Origin: Silene latifolia
Taxonomy: Eukaryota > Streptophyta > Magnoliopsida > Caryophyllales > Caryophyllaceae
DNA length: 64,000 nucleotides
Reading direction: 5' to 3'
Assembly: GCF_048544455.1 (NCBI RefSeq)
Contig: NC_133538.1
Location: forward strand, 436,168,311 to 436,232,310
The notes below the pieces were generated by a model. That model was given only the letters and a program-made list of their open reading frames with translations, searched no databases and had not been told where the DNA came from. The translations under genes were made by a program, and so were the position numbers. Shown in pieces: positions 53,995-64,000 of this stretch; the first letter of the stretch is position 1, and each line of letters begins with the position of its first letter.

Positions 53995-56817
53995 TCAAGG
54001 GGGCATGTTCAAGGTGTTGTTGATATTGCTCAACACCTTGAAGAAGTAATCAAAAGCTTGTTCATTGTTATGGTAGAGGTCCTCAATAGACCGTGGCCCT
54101 TGTTGTTGATCATGATCGATGGCATGCCCAATGTAGGGATTAAAGATCCCTTCAAATTCGTCGTCCCAAAGACCACAAACTTCATTGAGTTGATCATTGA
54201 AAATCTCTTGCTTAGATGGAGACAACTCTCCCAATTTCTTCTCTTGGCCAATGAGGCCATCATCTTCTTCCTTGGTTGATTTTGATGAGCTTTGCAAGCT
54301 CTCCTTGTCACAATTCACTTGCTCTTTGAATGGAGCATCTTCAATTTTCTTCTTCCATTGGAGTTCCGATTTCTTCCTTTCATCTTTCCGGCTATAATGA
54401 TCAATCATGAAACATGGCTCATGCAAACGAGGAGCTCTCATGGTTTTGTCAAGATTAAAAGTTATGCTTTCATCTCCCACTTCTAGAGTGAGCTCTCCAT
54501 GTTTCACATCAATCACCGCACCCGCGGTGTGTAGGAAAGGTCTTCCTAAGATGATTGGAATGTTGGAATATTCCTCCATATCAACAATGACAAAGTCCAC
54601 CGGGATGAAAAACTTCCCAATTCGCACGGGGACATCTTCCCATATCCCTAATGGTGTCTTCGTCGATCTATCGGCCATTTGAAGAGTGATATTGGTGCAT
54701 TTAAGCTCTCCCATTCCCAACCTTTTACTCACCGAGTACGGCATGACACTCACACTAGCCCCTAGATCACATAAGGCTTTGTTGATCGTTGTGTCGCCAA
54801 TGGTACACGGTATTGAGAAGCTTCCCGGATCCTTTAACTTTGGAGGTGAACTCCCTTGAAGTATTGCACTACTCACCTTAGTGAAGGCGATAGTCTCAAG
54901 TTTCTGGATCGACTTCTTCTTTGTGAGGATATCTTTCATGTACTTTGCATAGGCCGGAACGTGATTGATTAATTCCGTGAAAGGAATTGAGACTTCTAAG
55001 TTCTTCACAATTTCCATGAACTTTCCAAGTTGATCATCAAATTTGGGCTTGGCTTGACGACTTGGAAAAGGAAGTCTAATCACAATGGGCTCCTTCTCTT
55101 TGGCTTTGTCTTCATTTTTCTTTGAACTTTCTTCCTTTGATGATTCCCCTTCTTTGGGGCTTTGCACCACAACTTCATTCTCACTAGCTCTCACAACTTC
55201 ATCCCCAACTTGCTCCTTTGGTGCCTCATATCTTGTACCACTTCTTAAGTGAATGGCACTAACCGTTTCATGTCTAGGGAGATTATTTTGAGGTGGTAAT
55301 TGCCCCTTTTGTCTTTGTGAGCTTGAAGATGCTAGTTGGGTCAATTGTGTTTCCAACATCTTGGTGTGAGCTAGAATGTTGTTGATGGTGGTGTCTTTTG
55401 CTTGGCTATCTTTTTGCATTTGGGTGAAAAATTCTTGTTGATTCTTTTGCATTTGGAGGACCGCTTTTTGGACATCAAAACCTTGGTCATTGTGGTGATT
55501 GTATGGATTTTGATTTTGGTAGCCTTGGTTTTGATTGTAAAAGGGTCTTTGATTTTGATTTCTCATGGGTGGTGGAGTGTATGTTGTTTGAGGGTTTTGA
55601 ACATTTTGGCTTTTGTATGAGAGATTTGGATGGAACTTGGTGTTTTCATTGTAAAAATTTGAATAAGGGGTACCACTTTTGTAAGCTTGGAAAGCATTAA
55701 CTTGTTCGGTTGTTCCCCTACATTCACTTGAGTCATGACCCAAGGTTCCACAATTCTCACATATCCCGCTTGGGATTGATGAGGATGCCGTCATGGCATT
55801 GACATGATGCTTTGATGATTTTGAGTTTTCCTCAAGTCTAGCCATAGCTTGTTCAAACTTCAAGTTGATTGTGTCAATGTGAGCACTAAGTTGAGCACCC
55901 AATTGAGTAACGGTGTCCACTTCATACTTTCCTCCTCTAGTAGCCTTGCGAGGCCTACTATATTGTGAATTATGGACCGCCATTTCCTCAATCTTGTTCC
56001 ATGTTTGATTGTCATCAACTTCGGTGAACATTCCATTTGATCCCATATTGAGAATGTTCCTTGAATCTTCATATAAACCATTCCAAAATTGTTGCACCAA
56101 AAACCATTCGCTAAGTCCATGGTGAGGACATGAGCGACAAATACCTTTGAACCGCTCCCAAGCTTCATACAAAGATTCTTCATCCCTTTGCTTAAAACCC
56201 GTAATTTGAGCTCTTAGCATATTGGTCTTTTCCGGTGGGTAGAATTTTTTGTAGAAAGCTAGAGCTAGCTTCTTCCAAGAATCTATTCCAAGGGTGGCCT
56301 TATCAAGGCCCTTCAACCATTGCTTTGCGGTGCCGATTAACGAAAAAGGAAATAAGACCCATCTTATTTGGTCTTGAGTCACGCCCGTTTGAGAGATAGC
56401 TTCACAATAATCGCAAAAGGTTTCCATATGAGAATGAGGGTCCTCACTAGGCATTCCCCCGAATTGGCTCCTCTCAACTAGTTGAATGAAGGCGGACTTG
56501 GCAATAAAGTTTCCGGTGAGATGTTGTGGGGTAGGAGTACCATTTGGTAGATCCTCCTCGGTGGGTATAGAGTGTGACGAGAATTTAGGCATTGTAGGTG
56601 GATTTTGTGTGGTATTGTTTAATGGGTTCTCTTCTCCTTCTATTGCGAAAGGATTGACAAACTCACTAGTGGGTTGAACAACTTCACCAACACCTCCCAA
56701 ATTCCTCCTAACAAGTCTCCTATTATTCGTCAAGGTTCTTTCGATTTCACGGTCAAAAGGTAACAAATCTCTTTGTAACCTTCTAGACATGCAAAATATC
56801 AAACAACTCGAAAACAA
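53995..56817 (-). CDS. C gag-protease polyprotein (left copy), no RT
   Basis: A 940-residue intact frame. The start at Met 10 (56790, MSRRLQRDLLPF) is equally likely. The gag domain (about 100-300) has FIQLVERSQFGGMP, WVLFPFSLIGTAKQWLKGL and FYKKFYPPEKTN. A CCHC knuckle CENCGTLGHDSSEC lies near 358-371, followed by an Asn/Gln-rich stretch and a coiled-coil-like LETQLTQLASSSSQRQ. The protease (about 670-800) has CDLGASVSVMPYS, ADRSTKTPLG and ILGRPFLHTAGAVIDV. After protease a 150-residue charged tail ends in a stop, where Athila would enter RT. Protein could form particles and be processed, but cannot reverse-transcribe. Confidence 0.88.
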   Translation of the reverse strand: MFSSCLIFCMSRRLQRDLLPFDREIERTLTNNRRLVRRNLGGVGEVVQPTSEFVNPFAIEGEENPLNNTTQNPPTMPKFSSHSIPTEEDLPNGTPTPQHLTGNFIAKSAFIQLVERSQFGGMPSEDPHSHMETFCDYCEAISQTGVTQDQIRWVLFPFSLIGTAKQWLKGLDKATLGIDSWKKLALAFYKKFYPPEKTNMLRAQITGFKQRDEESLYEAWERFKGICRSCPHHGLSEWFLVQQFWNGLYEDSRNILNMGSNGMFTEVDDNQTWNKIEEMAVHNSQYSRPRKATRGGKYEVDTVTQLGAQLSAHIDTINLKFEQAMARLEENSKSSKHHVNAMTASSSIPSGICENCGTLGHDSSECRGTTEQVNAFQAYKSGTPYSNFYNENTKFHPNLSYKSQNVQNPQTTYTPPPMRNQNQRPFYNQNQGYQNQNPYNHHNDQGFDVQKAVLQMQKNQQEFFTQMQKDSQAKDTTINNILAHTKMLETQLTQLASSSSQRQKGQLPPQNNLPRHETVSAIHLRSGTRYEAPKEQVGDEVVRASENEVVVQSPKEGESSKEESSKKNEDKAKEKEPIVIRLPFPSRQAKPKFDDQLGKFMEIVKNLEVSIPFTELINHVPAYAKYMKDILTKKKSIQKLETIAFTKVSSAILQGSSPPKLKDPGSFSIPCTIGDTTINKALCDLGASVSVMPYSVSKRLGMGELKCTNITLQMADRSTKTPLGIWEDVPVRIGKFFIPVDFVIVDMEEYSNIPIILGRPFLHTAGAVIDVKHGELTLEVGDESITFNLDKTMRAPRLHEPCFMIDHYSRKDERKKSELQWKKKIEDAPFKEQVNCDKESLQSSSKSTKEEDDGLIGQEKKLGELSPSKQEIFNDQLNEVCGLWDDEFEGIFNPYIGHAIDHDQQQGPRSIEDLYHNNEQAFDYFFKVLSNINNTLNMPP

Positions 56818-56929
56818 TTAGAACAAACCTTGAGGAGTTTTACTTCCCCAAGGTGAAAAAGACACAACTAAAAACAATAAAAGAAATCTTAAATCAATTA
56901 AACACCGTCCCCGGCAACGGCGCCATTTT
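56818..56929 (-). other. C leader with primer binding site, tRNA-Asp type
   Basis: Minus-strand TGGCGCCGTTGCCGGGG (56909-56925) sits five bases from the LTR. About 90 bp then lead to the gag start. Confidence 0.85.
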
Positions 56930-58688
56930 TGATCGAGTCCATTTCGTTTCACAAATTAAGCATATGTGGTCGTTGGTCAATGGTCGATACAAAACACAAT
57001 TTATACTTCACAAACAACTCTACAATTAGTAAAGAGGCAATTAAAGGTCGGATCCCAAGGGACGGGTATTGAAATGAGAATTCTATTGTAACTAGTAGTG
57101 TCTAAGGGGTGTCACAAATTGGGTTGATGTAGAAGGTTACTAAACTAAAATAGCAATGAAAATAAACTAACAAGGTAAATAAAATAAGGGGTGTAAACAA
57201 TTGATTAAAGGCACTAGGGTGTCATGGGTTCATAGGGGAATCATGGGATATGATCATACAAACATGTTCTCAAATTATAAGCAAGCAATTATTGTTGTGA
57301 TGGATTGAGTTGGGTTATATCTTACAATCCTAGGAAAGTTTGGGTCCCGGAGCCGAATCGATTAGATTGTACAACACCTACAAGTCGACTTAATCTTTCC
57401 TACTCAACACATGCATGGTCTAACAAGACTCGAGTTGGGTTATGTCTTACAAGTCAAGTTGAAAGGATAGAAGATGATAGTAAATGCAAGGATTCATAGG
57501 CTTAGCATTTCATCAAATATAACATGTGCATGCATTAAGATCAAAACAAGCAAGCAAATAAGATATGAAAGCATATTAATTTAAGCATGAATCATTCCCC
57601 ATGTTGGTTTCCCCTAATCACCCATTAAACCCTAGCTAAGAGACTACTCACTCATTATCATATTGATCATGCTAGAAAGGTTGTCAATCATACTAACATA
57701 ATGAAACATGATGAATAAATGAAAGTAATTAGCAATAATTAAAAAGGGATTAAGAGATTATACCTACTAATGATTCCAATAATAAAGCAAGAATAATAGA
57801 AGTACTTGAATCTTAGATTGAGAGGTTGTCAATCTCCCAATAATAACCCAAATAATCTTCAATTACCCAAAATAAAGGAAGAACAAGAGAGAGATTAAAG
57901 AACTAAAACTTGGATTAAAACTTGATTAATATTTGATTACAATATTGAAGAGAGATTTGATTAATATTAACTACACTAATTATTGATAAGAAGAACATGC
58001 TCCTCTAATTAGACTAATGGGGTATTTATAGTGAAAATTAGGGAGGATGCATTAGGGTTAACTAAGGGCTAAACTAGTAATTACACTTTTTAAGTTGAGC
58101 AAGGAGACTTCGGTATTCTCCGAGAGAAGGGCTTCTCTTATCGTAGCTTGAAGAATGAAAACGTGCTGTACTGAAATCCGTGCGGATGGGAGTCGGGACG
58201 GCCGGATCTGGGCTGGAGAATCCGAGCGGATCCTTGGGCAAGACGCTCGGATTGGCGAGGGGGAATCCGAGCGGATTCCTTTGAGGGACGCTCGGATTGG
58301 GCTTGGGCGGACGGACGGATTGTGTACAATCCGTTCGGATTGTCTGGCAGCATCTTTTCTTCTTCTTTTCTTCCCTTTTCTTCATGAATTCCTTGGGGAT
58401 TTCCTTGGGGACTCAAGGATCCTTTTCTCAACATTGCTCTTCTACTATGCTATGTACAAAGGCCTTATAGTCTTGTCTCTCCTTGATGCTTGGTCATTGA
58501 ATATGATCAATTTAGCCTTGTTTTGCCATGAAAATGCAAGATTCTTACTCCTTTCCTACCAAGGGATCAAAATCTCAAAGAATATGCAAAACAAAGAACT
58601 AAAGATAAGAAATGACCCAAATAGGCACTAAAAAGCATGAAAACAATGGTAATTCGGGGCTAAATATGCGCCAATTATGGTCACATCA
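56930..58688 (-). repeat. C LTR, middle copy (shared by the two units)
   Basis: 1759 bp. It serves as the 5' LTR of the left unit and the 3' LTR of the right unit. The dyad array is at 58175-58341 and the TATA box at 58020-58031. Confidence 0.92.
58175..58341 (-). repeat. C LTR dyad array (middle LTR)
   Basis: Same eight members as the left LTR. The flank next to the first member is altered (ACGTGCTGTACTG here, ACGTCTTTGTCTTG in the left LTR). Confidence 0.92.
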
Positions 58689-60638
58689 AATATCCCCAAA
58701 CCGAACCTTTGCTCGTCCCGAGTAAAGAGGTGACAAAGACTAGGACCAATACTAACCTAACCTAATAATAATAGCCGATATGAGACAATTAGCGGGTCTC
58801 ACTCCGCCCCTTCAACTCACAACAAGACAACCATGAGGTAGGATGCCTTCTTGCAAGGCAAGGTGGGTCTTGCCAAAATGGCGACACATCCAAACATTAA
58901 GCACACAAAAACACATAATGGATGCATCTACAAAAAGAATAGCCACTTTCCTCATCTAAGTGGCGGAAATTATCTACAAGGGAAGCAATTCAAGGGTACA
59001 CAATCCTTCATAGATGCAATTTGTTCAAACTACTAAGCCTAGAAGGATACCAATAAATCACCTCCAAAATGTGTCAAGCTAGGGTACCTTTGTCCTCAAT
59101 CGTTAAATGCTTTTGTCAAGAGTAGACTCCCTATGGTGTTAGAAACACTGGAGGATCGCGGAATTCCCCTTCTTGCCTAGACAAGAAGAAGGGTCGTCCC
59201 CTCTCTACCATGCACAAAAATGGATACGATGGATAAAGGGATCGATAGATATTTGAGTTTCATTTTGGGAGTTTGCTTTTATTTTTGTTTTCCCCCCAAT
59301 TTCATTGGCATTTGACATTTGAGAACACTTTCTTTGCCATTTCTTTTGATTTTTGGCATTTCAATACTTGACAACTTTTTGAATTTCTTTTTGAACATTT
59401 TCAAAGTCACCCCAATTAGTAACGAGGGTGCCTTGTATTTGAAGCTTTAGGAGTCTATTTTGCTCCTCTTTTCTTTTGATGCATTTTTGCAAACTTTCTT
59501 TCATTTTTCATTTCATTGAACTCAAATTGATTTCTTTTTGTTTTGTGCCCATTCCCTTTGATGACAAAAATGTGGTAGAACATGGATGAATGATAGAAGT
59601 ATGCATGGTTTCAAGGGTCACCTTGGAATAAACGGTAGCCAAGGAGTTATCACACCACAAGGTACTCTTGACTAGGCCTTAAACCATGGGTCAAAGGATA
59701 CTAGCATGACACATCCTAGGGTGTTTTACAAGTATTCTAACAAGCAAAGTCTTAAGAATAAAAAGCATCTACTAGGGCCTATATACACTTGTCAAGCTTC
59801 CCAAATAGACGGTTTCGCAAAATTTTTCTAAACATGCAACTACATGCCATGATGCAACTAGCATATAAACATCCTAATGCAAATGATTCTACCAACTAGT
59901 ATGCCATATAAACTAAATGCAAGTCCTAAGTTCACATTGTTTTTACCGCATCAATCAAAATAAAGCCACATAGTCATTAACATAAAGAGGAAAAAGGAGA
60001 TTGGAAAGATCATACCATGCGGTCTTCAATATCCTCATGTCTCGGATGTGGCGTAGTCAATCAAAGTGAACAAGGATAAACAAACACAATATATACAAGA
60101 CAATATATACAAAGGAAATGAACTTGTTTTTGGATTTTTCAATTTTTAAATTTTTATGATTTTTTTGAAATTTTTCAATTTTTATGGTTTTTGAATAAAA
60201 GTTAAGTGTTAGAATTCCCATCCCCACACTAATATGGGCATTGTCCTCAATGGCCAAAATGATGGAAATTATGCAAAATGATGCATGATTTCTATACTAA
60301 ATGCAATTCTACACTAAGCTATACTACATGATGCATGGTTTTTGTTATGACGGAGAGGATAATTTAGATTACCTCCCGTTGTGTATGCATTAACTTCCCC
60401 AAACCGAATAAGACACTATTGCTAATGTCAAAGCATGGGGGAGTTCATGCACACACTATGCTATGCATGAAACTAGATTGTCATTTTGGATTTTCAAAAA
60501 TGGGAACAATAAATAACACCTCAATGGAACCGAGGTGTGAGTCCTTTGATGTTGCTAGGACTAAACCAACAATGATCAAAATGAAAATAAAATACAAAGA
60601 GATATAGACAAACCGTGGGAGAGTAGGAGTCTCCAAGG
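58689..60638 (-). other. C 3' non-coding internal region, second unit
   Basis: Copy of 49400-51349 at the 9289-bp offset, with the same polypurine tract and hairpin motifs. No differences noticed by eye. Confidence 0.65.
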
Positions 60639-62234
60639 CTAGTCTTCCATCATGCTATTATCATCACCACTTCCCTCATGAGAAGCGGTCACATTGCCAC
60701 TTTCCTTGGCACTTTCTTCATCACTTTCTCCATCATCTTGCTCATCATTATCTTCACCATCTCTTTCTTCATCTCCACTTGCTTCTTCCTCAATATTATC
60801 ATCAATTTCTTCACCATTTCCAACAACCTCATTGTCTTCCACCACGTCCCTAGATGCACCCGGAAATAAGGCTTCTCTATCCGCCCAACTAGGCAAAGGA
60901 CAAGATGGATCAAGGAGTCCTTGCCTAGCTAGATGTAGGAGGGGAGGATATTGAGCCAAATATGCATTCTTCCGATCTTCATAAGCTTGCTTGTGCATGG
61001 CTTGCATAAGAAGAGTGACATAGTCTTTTCCAATTTCAACTCCTTGCGGTTTGAACTCTTCATACACAAAGGGGTAAGGTGGTATAACAATGGAAGAGGA
61101 GGGAGTTTCATGATCACCCTTTTGTTGTTGAATGATGTACTCGGCTTCTTCGGATAGGGGAAGTAAATAGTTGGTCCGGTGGACACTAAGACGGCAAATC
61201 TTTGCGGGTAAAGTGAATGATCGAGCCTCACTAGTAAGCCACCCATACTTGGTATCAAGGGGATTGTGAGCAACCCACTTAAACTTGTTAATCAAGATGG
61301 ACATATCAATAAGATGGCCACCATCCTTAGCCTTGTACTTGCTATCCTTATTGAAATTAGGATCAAAGTGCTTGGCTAGGACCGTGACAAGGCCGCCATT
61401 AACAAGAACGGTTTGACCCTTCTTCCCACTATCTACATGGAGCCATCTATCAACCAATAGCCTCAAAGAATTGTAAGGCTTGGTATGAATTCTTCCAATA
61501 TTCAAAGTTGATTCAAGGAGAATAAAATCGAGTCCCGTGAAATGATTGGTGTCTTTCCTAGCAATTATGGTATTTCCCACAACTTTGTGCCATATTCTTA
61601 TGCCCGGATGATGGACCAAAAGAGCACGACAAGCATGAAAATCTTCAAATTTCTTCCCGGAGATTGCCTCCCAAAGAGGCTCGGGATCATACTTCCCATA
61701 TTGCTTATAAAATTTATGTTCATCGCTAAGACCCAAAATTTCACCCAATTCCAGAAAGGTAATGCGTCTACTAGTGTTAGCTAGACGAAACTCAATATTT
61801 TCCCTATTCTCAACTTTTGTCACTTTTAAAGAACTTAAGAATTCCAAGACAAGGGAGGGGTATGTTACTTCCTTCATTTCAAACAATTTCTTCAAACCCA
61901 TGGCATTGAAAAAGACTCTTGTTTGTTCAAGAACACCCAACTTCTCTAAGGCATCTTGACATATGAATTTGGTGGATTGGATTTGTTTCATAGCAAACTT
62001 GACAAATGTATTTCTATGGGTATCGGAAATGAATGTTACCTCCGAAAAATGCAAGAGTTGATCGATTACCGGAGTAGAAGGTGATGCTTCCATAGGAATT
62101 TTTTGTTGTTGTTGCACTACCAAGTTTGGTGTTGATACCACCATTGCCAAAGCTTTCTTTGCTTGTAGAGCTTTTTGCCTTTGAGAGAGAGCCTTTGCTT
62201 TTGGTGCCTTTGTTGCTCCCTTTGTTCTTGCCAT
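60639..62234 (-). CDS. C 3' ORF, 531-residue Athila ORF-1-like protein (second unit)
   Basis: Intact and identical to the first copy except two residues: the FPEVTF block reads FSEVTF, and the TFPELGE block reads TFLELGE. Both arise from C-to-T changes on the coding strand at CCGG sites, the signature of methylated-cytosine decay. Same domains and acidic tail as the first copy. Confidence 0.8.
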   Translation of the reverse strand: MARTKGATKAPKAKALSQRQKALQAKKALAMVVSTPNLVVQQQQKIPMEASPSTPVIDQLLHFSEVTFISDTHRNTFVKFAMKQIQSTKFICQDALEKLGVLEQTRVFFNAMGLKKLFEMKEVTYPSLVLEFLSSLKVTKVENRENIEFRLANTSRRITFLELGEILGLSDEHKFYKQYGKYDPEPLWEAISGKKFEDFHACRALLVHHPGIRIWHKVVGNTIIARKDTNHFTGLDFILLESTLNIGRIHTKPYNSLRLLVDRWLHVDSGKKGQTVLVNGGLVTVLAKHFDPNFNKDSKYKAKDGGHLIDMSILINKFKWVAHNPLDTKYGWLTSEARSFTLPAKICRLSVHRTNYLLPLSEEAEYIIQQQKGDHETPSSSIVIPPYPFVYEEFKPQGVEIGKDYVTLLMQAMHKQAYEDRKNAYLAQYPPLLHLARQGLLDPSCPLPSWADREALFPGASRDVVEDNEVVGNGEEIDDNIEEEASGDEERDGEDNDEQDDGESDEESAKESGNVTASHEGSGDDNSMMED

Positions 62235-62529
62235 TTGATGAACTAACCAAGTAAAGAGTCAAAAATCTTCAATTTGTAGAATGCCCAAATCGATTTGAAG
62301 GTGAAAGGCTTTGCCTTTATAGAAACAAAAATCGATTCAAAGGTTGAAGAATTTGTTCTTGGTTTTGATTGTTAATGAAGATGGAGTGATTGATTTGTTG
62401 TTTGAAAGATGGTTTGATTTGATTTTGGTGGATTTTGTTGAGGGTTTTTGTTTTTGAGATGGAGAGGATGAGGGTTTTGATGTTATGGGTAGTGTTTATG
62501 AATGAATGAATGAATGAATGAAGGTGGGG

Positions 62530-62542
62530 TGGGTATTTAAAG
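62530..62542 (-). promoter_or_regulatory. TATA-like box upstream of C 3' ORF (second unit)
   Basis: Same minus-strand CTTTAAATACCCA as the first unit, in the same place between the internal array and the ORF. Confidence 0.4.
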
Positions 62543-62569
62543 AATTCGACAATTTTAGGACGCAGGGAC

Positions 62570-62973
62570 AATCCGTGCGGATTTGGGCGCAATCCGTGCG
62601 GATTCTACAGCTTCAAAATTTTCAAAATCCCGCCTAGAGACGGGCGGATTCTGGAGAATCCGCTCGGATTCTTCTGAGATGGGACGGGCGGATTTCGTGC
62701 AGGACGGACGGATTTCATCCGAGAGATTTTCTTTGTTTTTCTTGACTTTGAGACGGGCGTCTTTTTCAAAAGACGGACGGATTACGTGAGACGGGCGTCT
62801 TTCCGTAAAATCCGCTCGGATTCTTTGACAGTTCAAGAAATTTGCAATTTCAACATAGCTCGGGACGGGCGTCTTCTTAGCGGGACGCCGGATTTGCTGC
62901 AGACGGGCGGATTCTCAGGAATCCGCTCGGATTGGTCCTTGTGTACACGGATTCAGTTCCATCCGTGCACCAA
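62570..62973 (-). repeat. C internal dyad array (second unit)
   Basis: Homologous to 53281-53686 but with roughly a dozen substitutions and small indels, for example GGACGCCGG where the first unit has GGACGCTCGG. It is the most diverged part of the second unit. Confidence 0.92.
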
Positions 62974-63281
62974 CGCATTCCCTTATCATTCTTTCTTTCT
63001 TTCTTTCAAATCTTGTGTTCTTCATTGTGGGGGCACTACTAAGGCATGAATAGCCTAGGCAATTGCCATCCCCACACTAAGGTAAAGCACTACACATCAA
63101 TTAAAATCATTAGTCCCTCCCTCACTTCTCTCTTACATGACAATTATTTTGATCAAAGTAAATAAAATCCAAAAATGACAAAAATGCAATACAAAAATTG
63201 AAATGTAAGTTAGGGAGTTAGAAATATTTACAAGTGGTGGTTTAGGGAGGACTCCACCAAACTCTCATTCTTGATGAGATG

Positions 63282-64000
63282 TCAAGGGGGCATGTTCAAG
63301 GTGTTGTTGATATTGCTCAACACCTTGAAGAAGTAATCAAAAGCTTGTTCATTGTTATGGTAGAGGTCCTCAATAGACCGTGGCCCTTGTTGTTGATCAT
63401 GATCGATGGCATGCCCAATGTAGGGATTAAAGATCCCTTCAAATTCGTCGTCCCAAAGACCACAAACTTCATTGAGTTGATCATTGAAAATCTCTTGCTT
63501 AGATGGAGACAACTCTCCCAATTTCTTCTCTTGGCCAATGAGGCCATCATCTTCTTCCTTGGTTGATTTTGATGAGCTTTGCAAGCTCTCCTTGTCACAA
63601 TTCACTTGCTCTTTGAATGGAGCATCTTCAATTTTCTTCTTCCATTGGAGTTCCGATTTCTTCCTTTCATCTTTCCGGCTATAATGATCAATCATGAAAC
63701 ATGGCTCATGCAAACGAGGAGCTCTCATGGTTTTGTCAAGATTAAAAGTTATGCTTTCATCTCCCACTTCTAGAGTGAGCTCTCCATGTTTCACATCAAT
63801 CACCGCACCCGCGGTGTGTAGGAAAGGTCTTCCTAAGATGATTGGAATGTTGGAATATTCCTCCATATCAACAATGACAAAGTCCACCGGGATGAAAAAC
63901 TTCCCAATTCGCACGGGGACATCTTCCCATATCCCTAATGGTGTCTTCGTCGATCTATCGGCCATTTGAAGAGTGATATTGGTGCATTTAAGCTCTCCCA
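63282..64000 (-). CDS. C gag-protease polyprotein, second unit (5' part beyond window)
   Basis: The window cuts the gene; the visible part covers the end of protease (ADRSTKTPLG, ILGRPFLHTAGAVIDV) and the charged tail, identical to the first unit. The Met at 63965 is internal. No frame break is seen. Confidence 0.88.
   Translation of the reverse strand, partial: GELKCTNITLQMADRSTKTPLGIWEDVPVRIGKFFIPVDFVIVDMEEYSNIPIILGRPFLHTAGAVIDVKHGELTLEVGDESITFNLDKTMRAPRLHEPCFMIDHYSRKDERKKSELQWKKKIEDAPFKEQVNCDKESLQSSSKSTKEEDDGLIGQEKKLGELSPSKQEIFNDQLNEVCGLWDDEFEGIFNPYIGHAIDHDQQQGPRSIEDLYHNNEQAFDYFFKVLSNINNTLNMPP

Larger units (their letters stand above)
47641..64000 (-). mobile_element. element C: tandem Athila-like non-autonomous retrotransposon (two units, second partial)
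   Basis: LTR 47641-49399, internal 49400-56929, LTR 56930-58688, then a second internal region from 58689 to the window end. The two units match at a fixed offset of 9289 bp with very few differences. Minus orientation is shown by the tRNA-Asp-type primer site at 56909-56925 and the polypurine tract at 49400-49415. Each unit carries an intact gag-protease frame and an intact 3' ORF, but the space where RT, RNase H and integrase should lie is absent. The near-identity of copies means recent activity, so helper enzymes must have come from elsewhere. Confidence 0.9.

Noticed and set aside
51350..62234. Calling the 3' ORF of C an envelope gene
   Set aside because: No signal peptide, transmembrane segment or fusion-type hydrophobic stretch is visible; it matches Athila ORF-1-type proteins.

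Overview
The window is repeat-rich DNA from a flowering plant with a large genome. Intron-containing coding sequence of a plant-specific kinase family, plant LTR retrotransposon lineages, a CACTA transposon and Stowaway-type MITEs all point that way. I cannot name the species. Nearly all of the 64 kb is nested or tandem transposable elements. The only host gene I can support is one kinase-family gene at 41.4-45.9 kb (minus strand), and it appears broken.

Layout. (1) 1-3592: 3' part of a Ty1/copia element (plus), inserted into (2) 3593-9967: a pol-less LTR element with a 3.9-kb LTR full of tandem repeats. That element sits in (3) 9968-10092, an older LTR remnant, which sits in the 3' LTR of (4) 10093-34506, a decayed Athila-like Ty3/gypsy element on the minus strand (called D here). 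D is itself interrupted by A (14583-20643, minus, non-autonomous, TSD ACTTC), B (25263-30543, plus, non-autonomous, TSD GGTGG) and a CACTA element (31841-33590, TSD TAT). (5) 34507-35156 is unexplained flank. (6) 35157-40776 is a Stowaway MITE split by E, a frameshifted chromovirus (35373-40727, TSD GAATA). (7) 41362-45859 is the kinase-family gene: nine exons, with an exon-1 MITE and two frameshifts. (8) 45860-47640 is low-complexity and minisatellite DNA. (9) 47641-64000 is element C: two near-identical 9.29-kb units in tandem (LTR-internal-LTR-internal), running off the window. C keeps intact gag-protease and 3' ORFs but has no reverse transcriptase, RNase H or integrase.

How the parts relate. 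A, C and D share a tRNA-Asp-type primer site, a conserved block beside the 3' polypurine tract and the same orientation; C and D also share a homologous 3' ORF. A D-like autonomous relative is therefore a plausible source of pol functions for C and A. This is inference.

The most unusual signal is a set of short CpG-containing dyad-symmetric words. They are arranged in arrays at about 20-21 bp pitch (two helical turns), just upstream of the predicted TATA box in the LTRs of four elements (A, B, C, D). Each has further arrays inside the element. The word is ACTCGATCGAGT in A and B (different lineages), AATCCG-NN-CGGATT / GACG-NN-CGTC in C, and TGCGCAG-N-CTGCGCA in D. In C the internal array also precedes a TATA-like box upstream of the 3' ORF. 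The arrays are the fastest-changing part of the C tandem copies. I see no established description of such arrays from the sequence alone, and they are the main candidate for an undescribed regulatory system.
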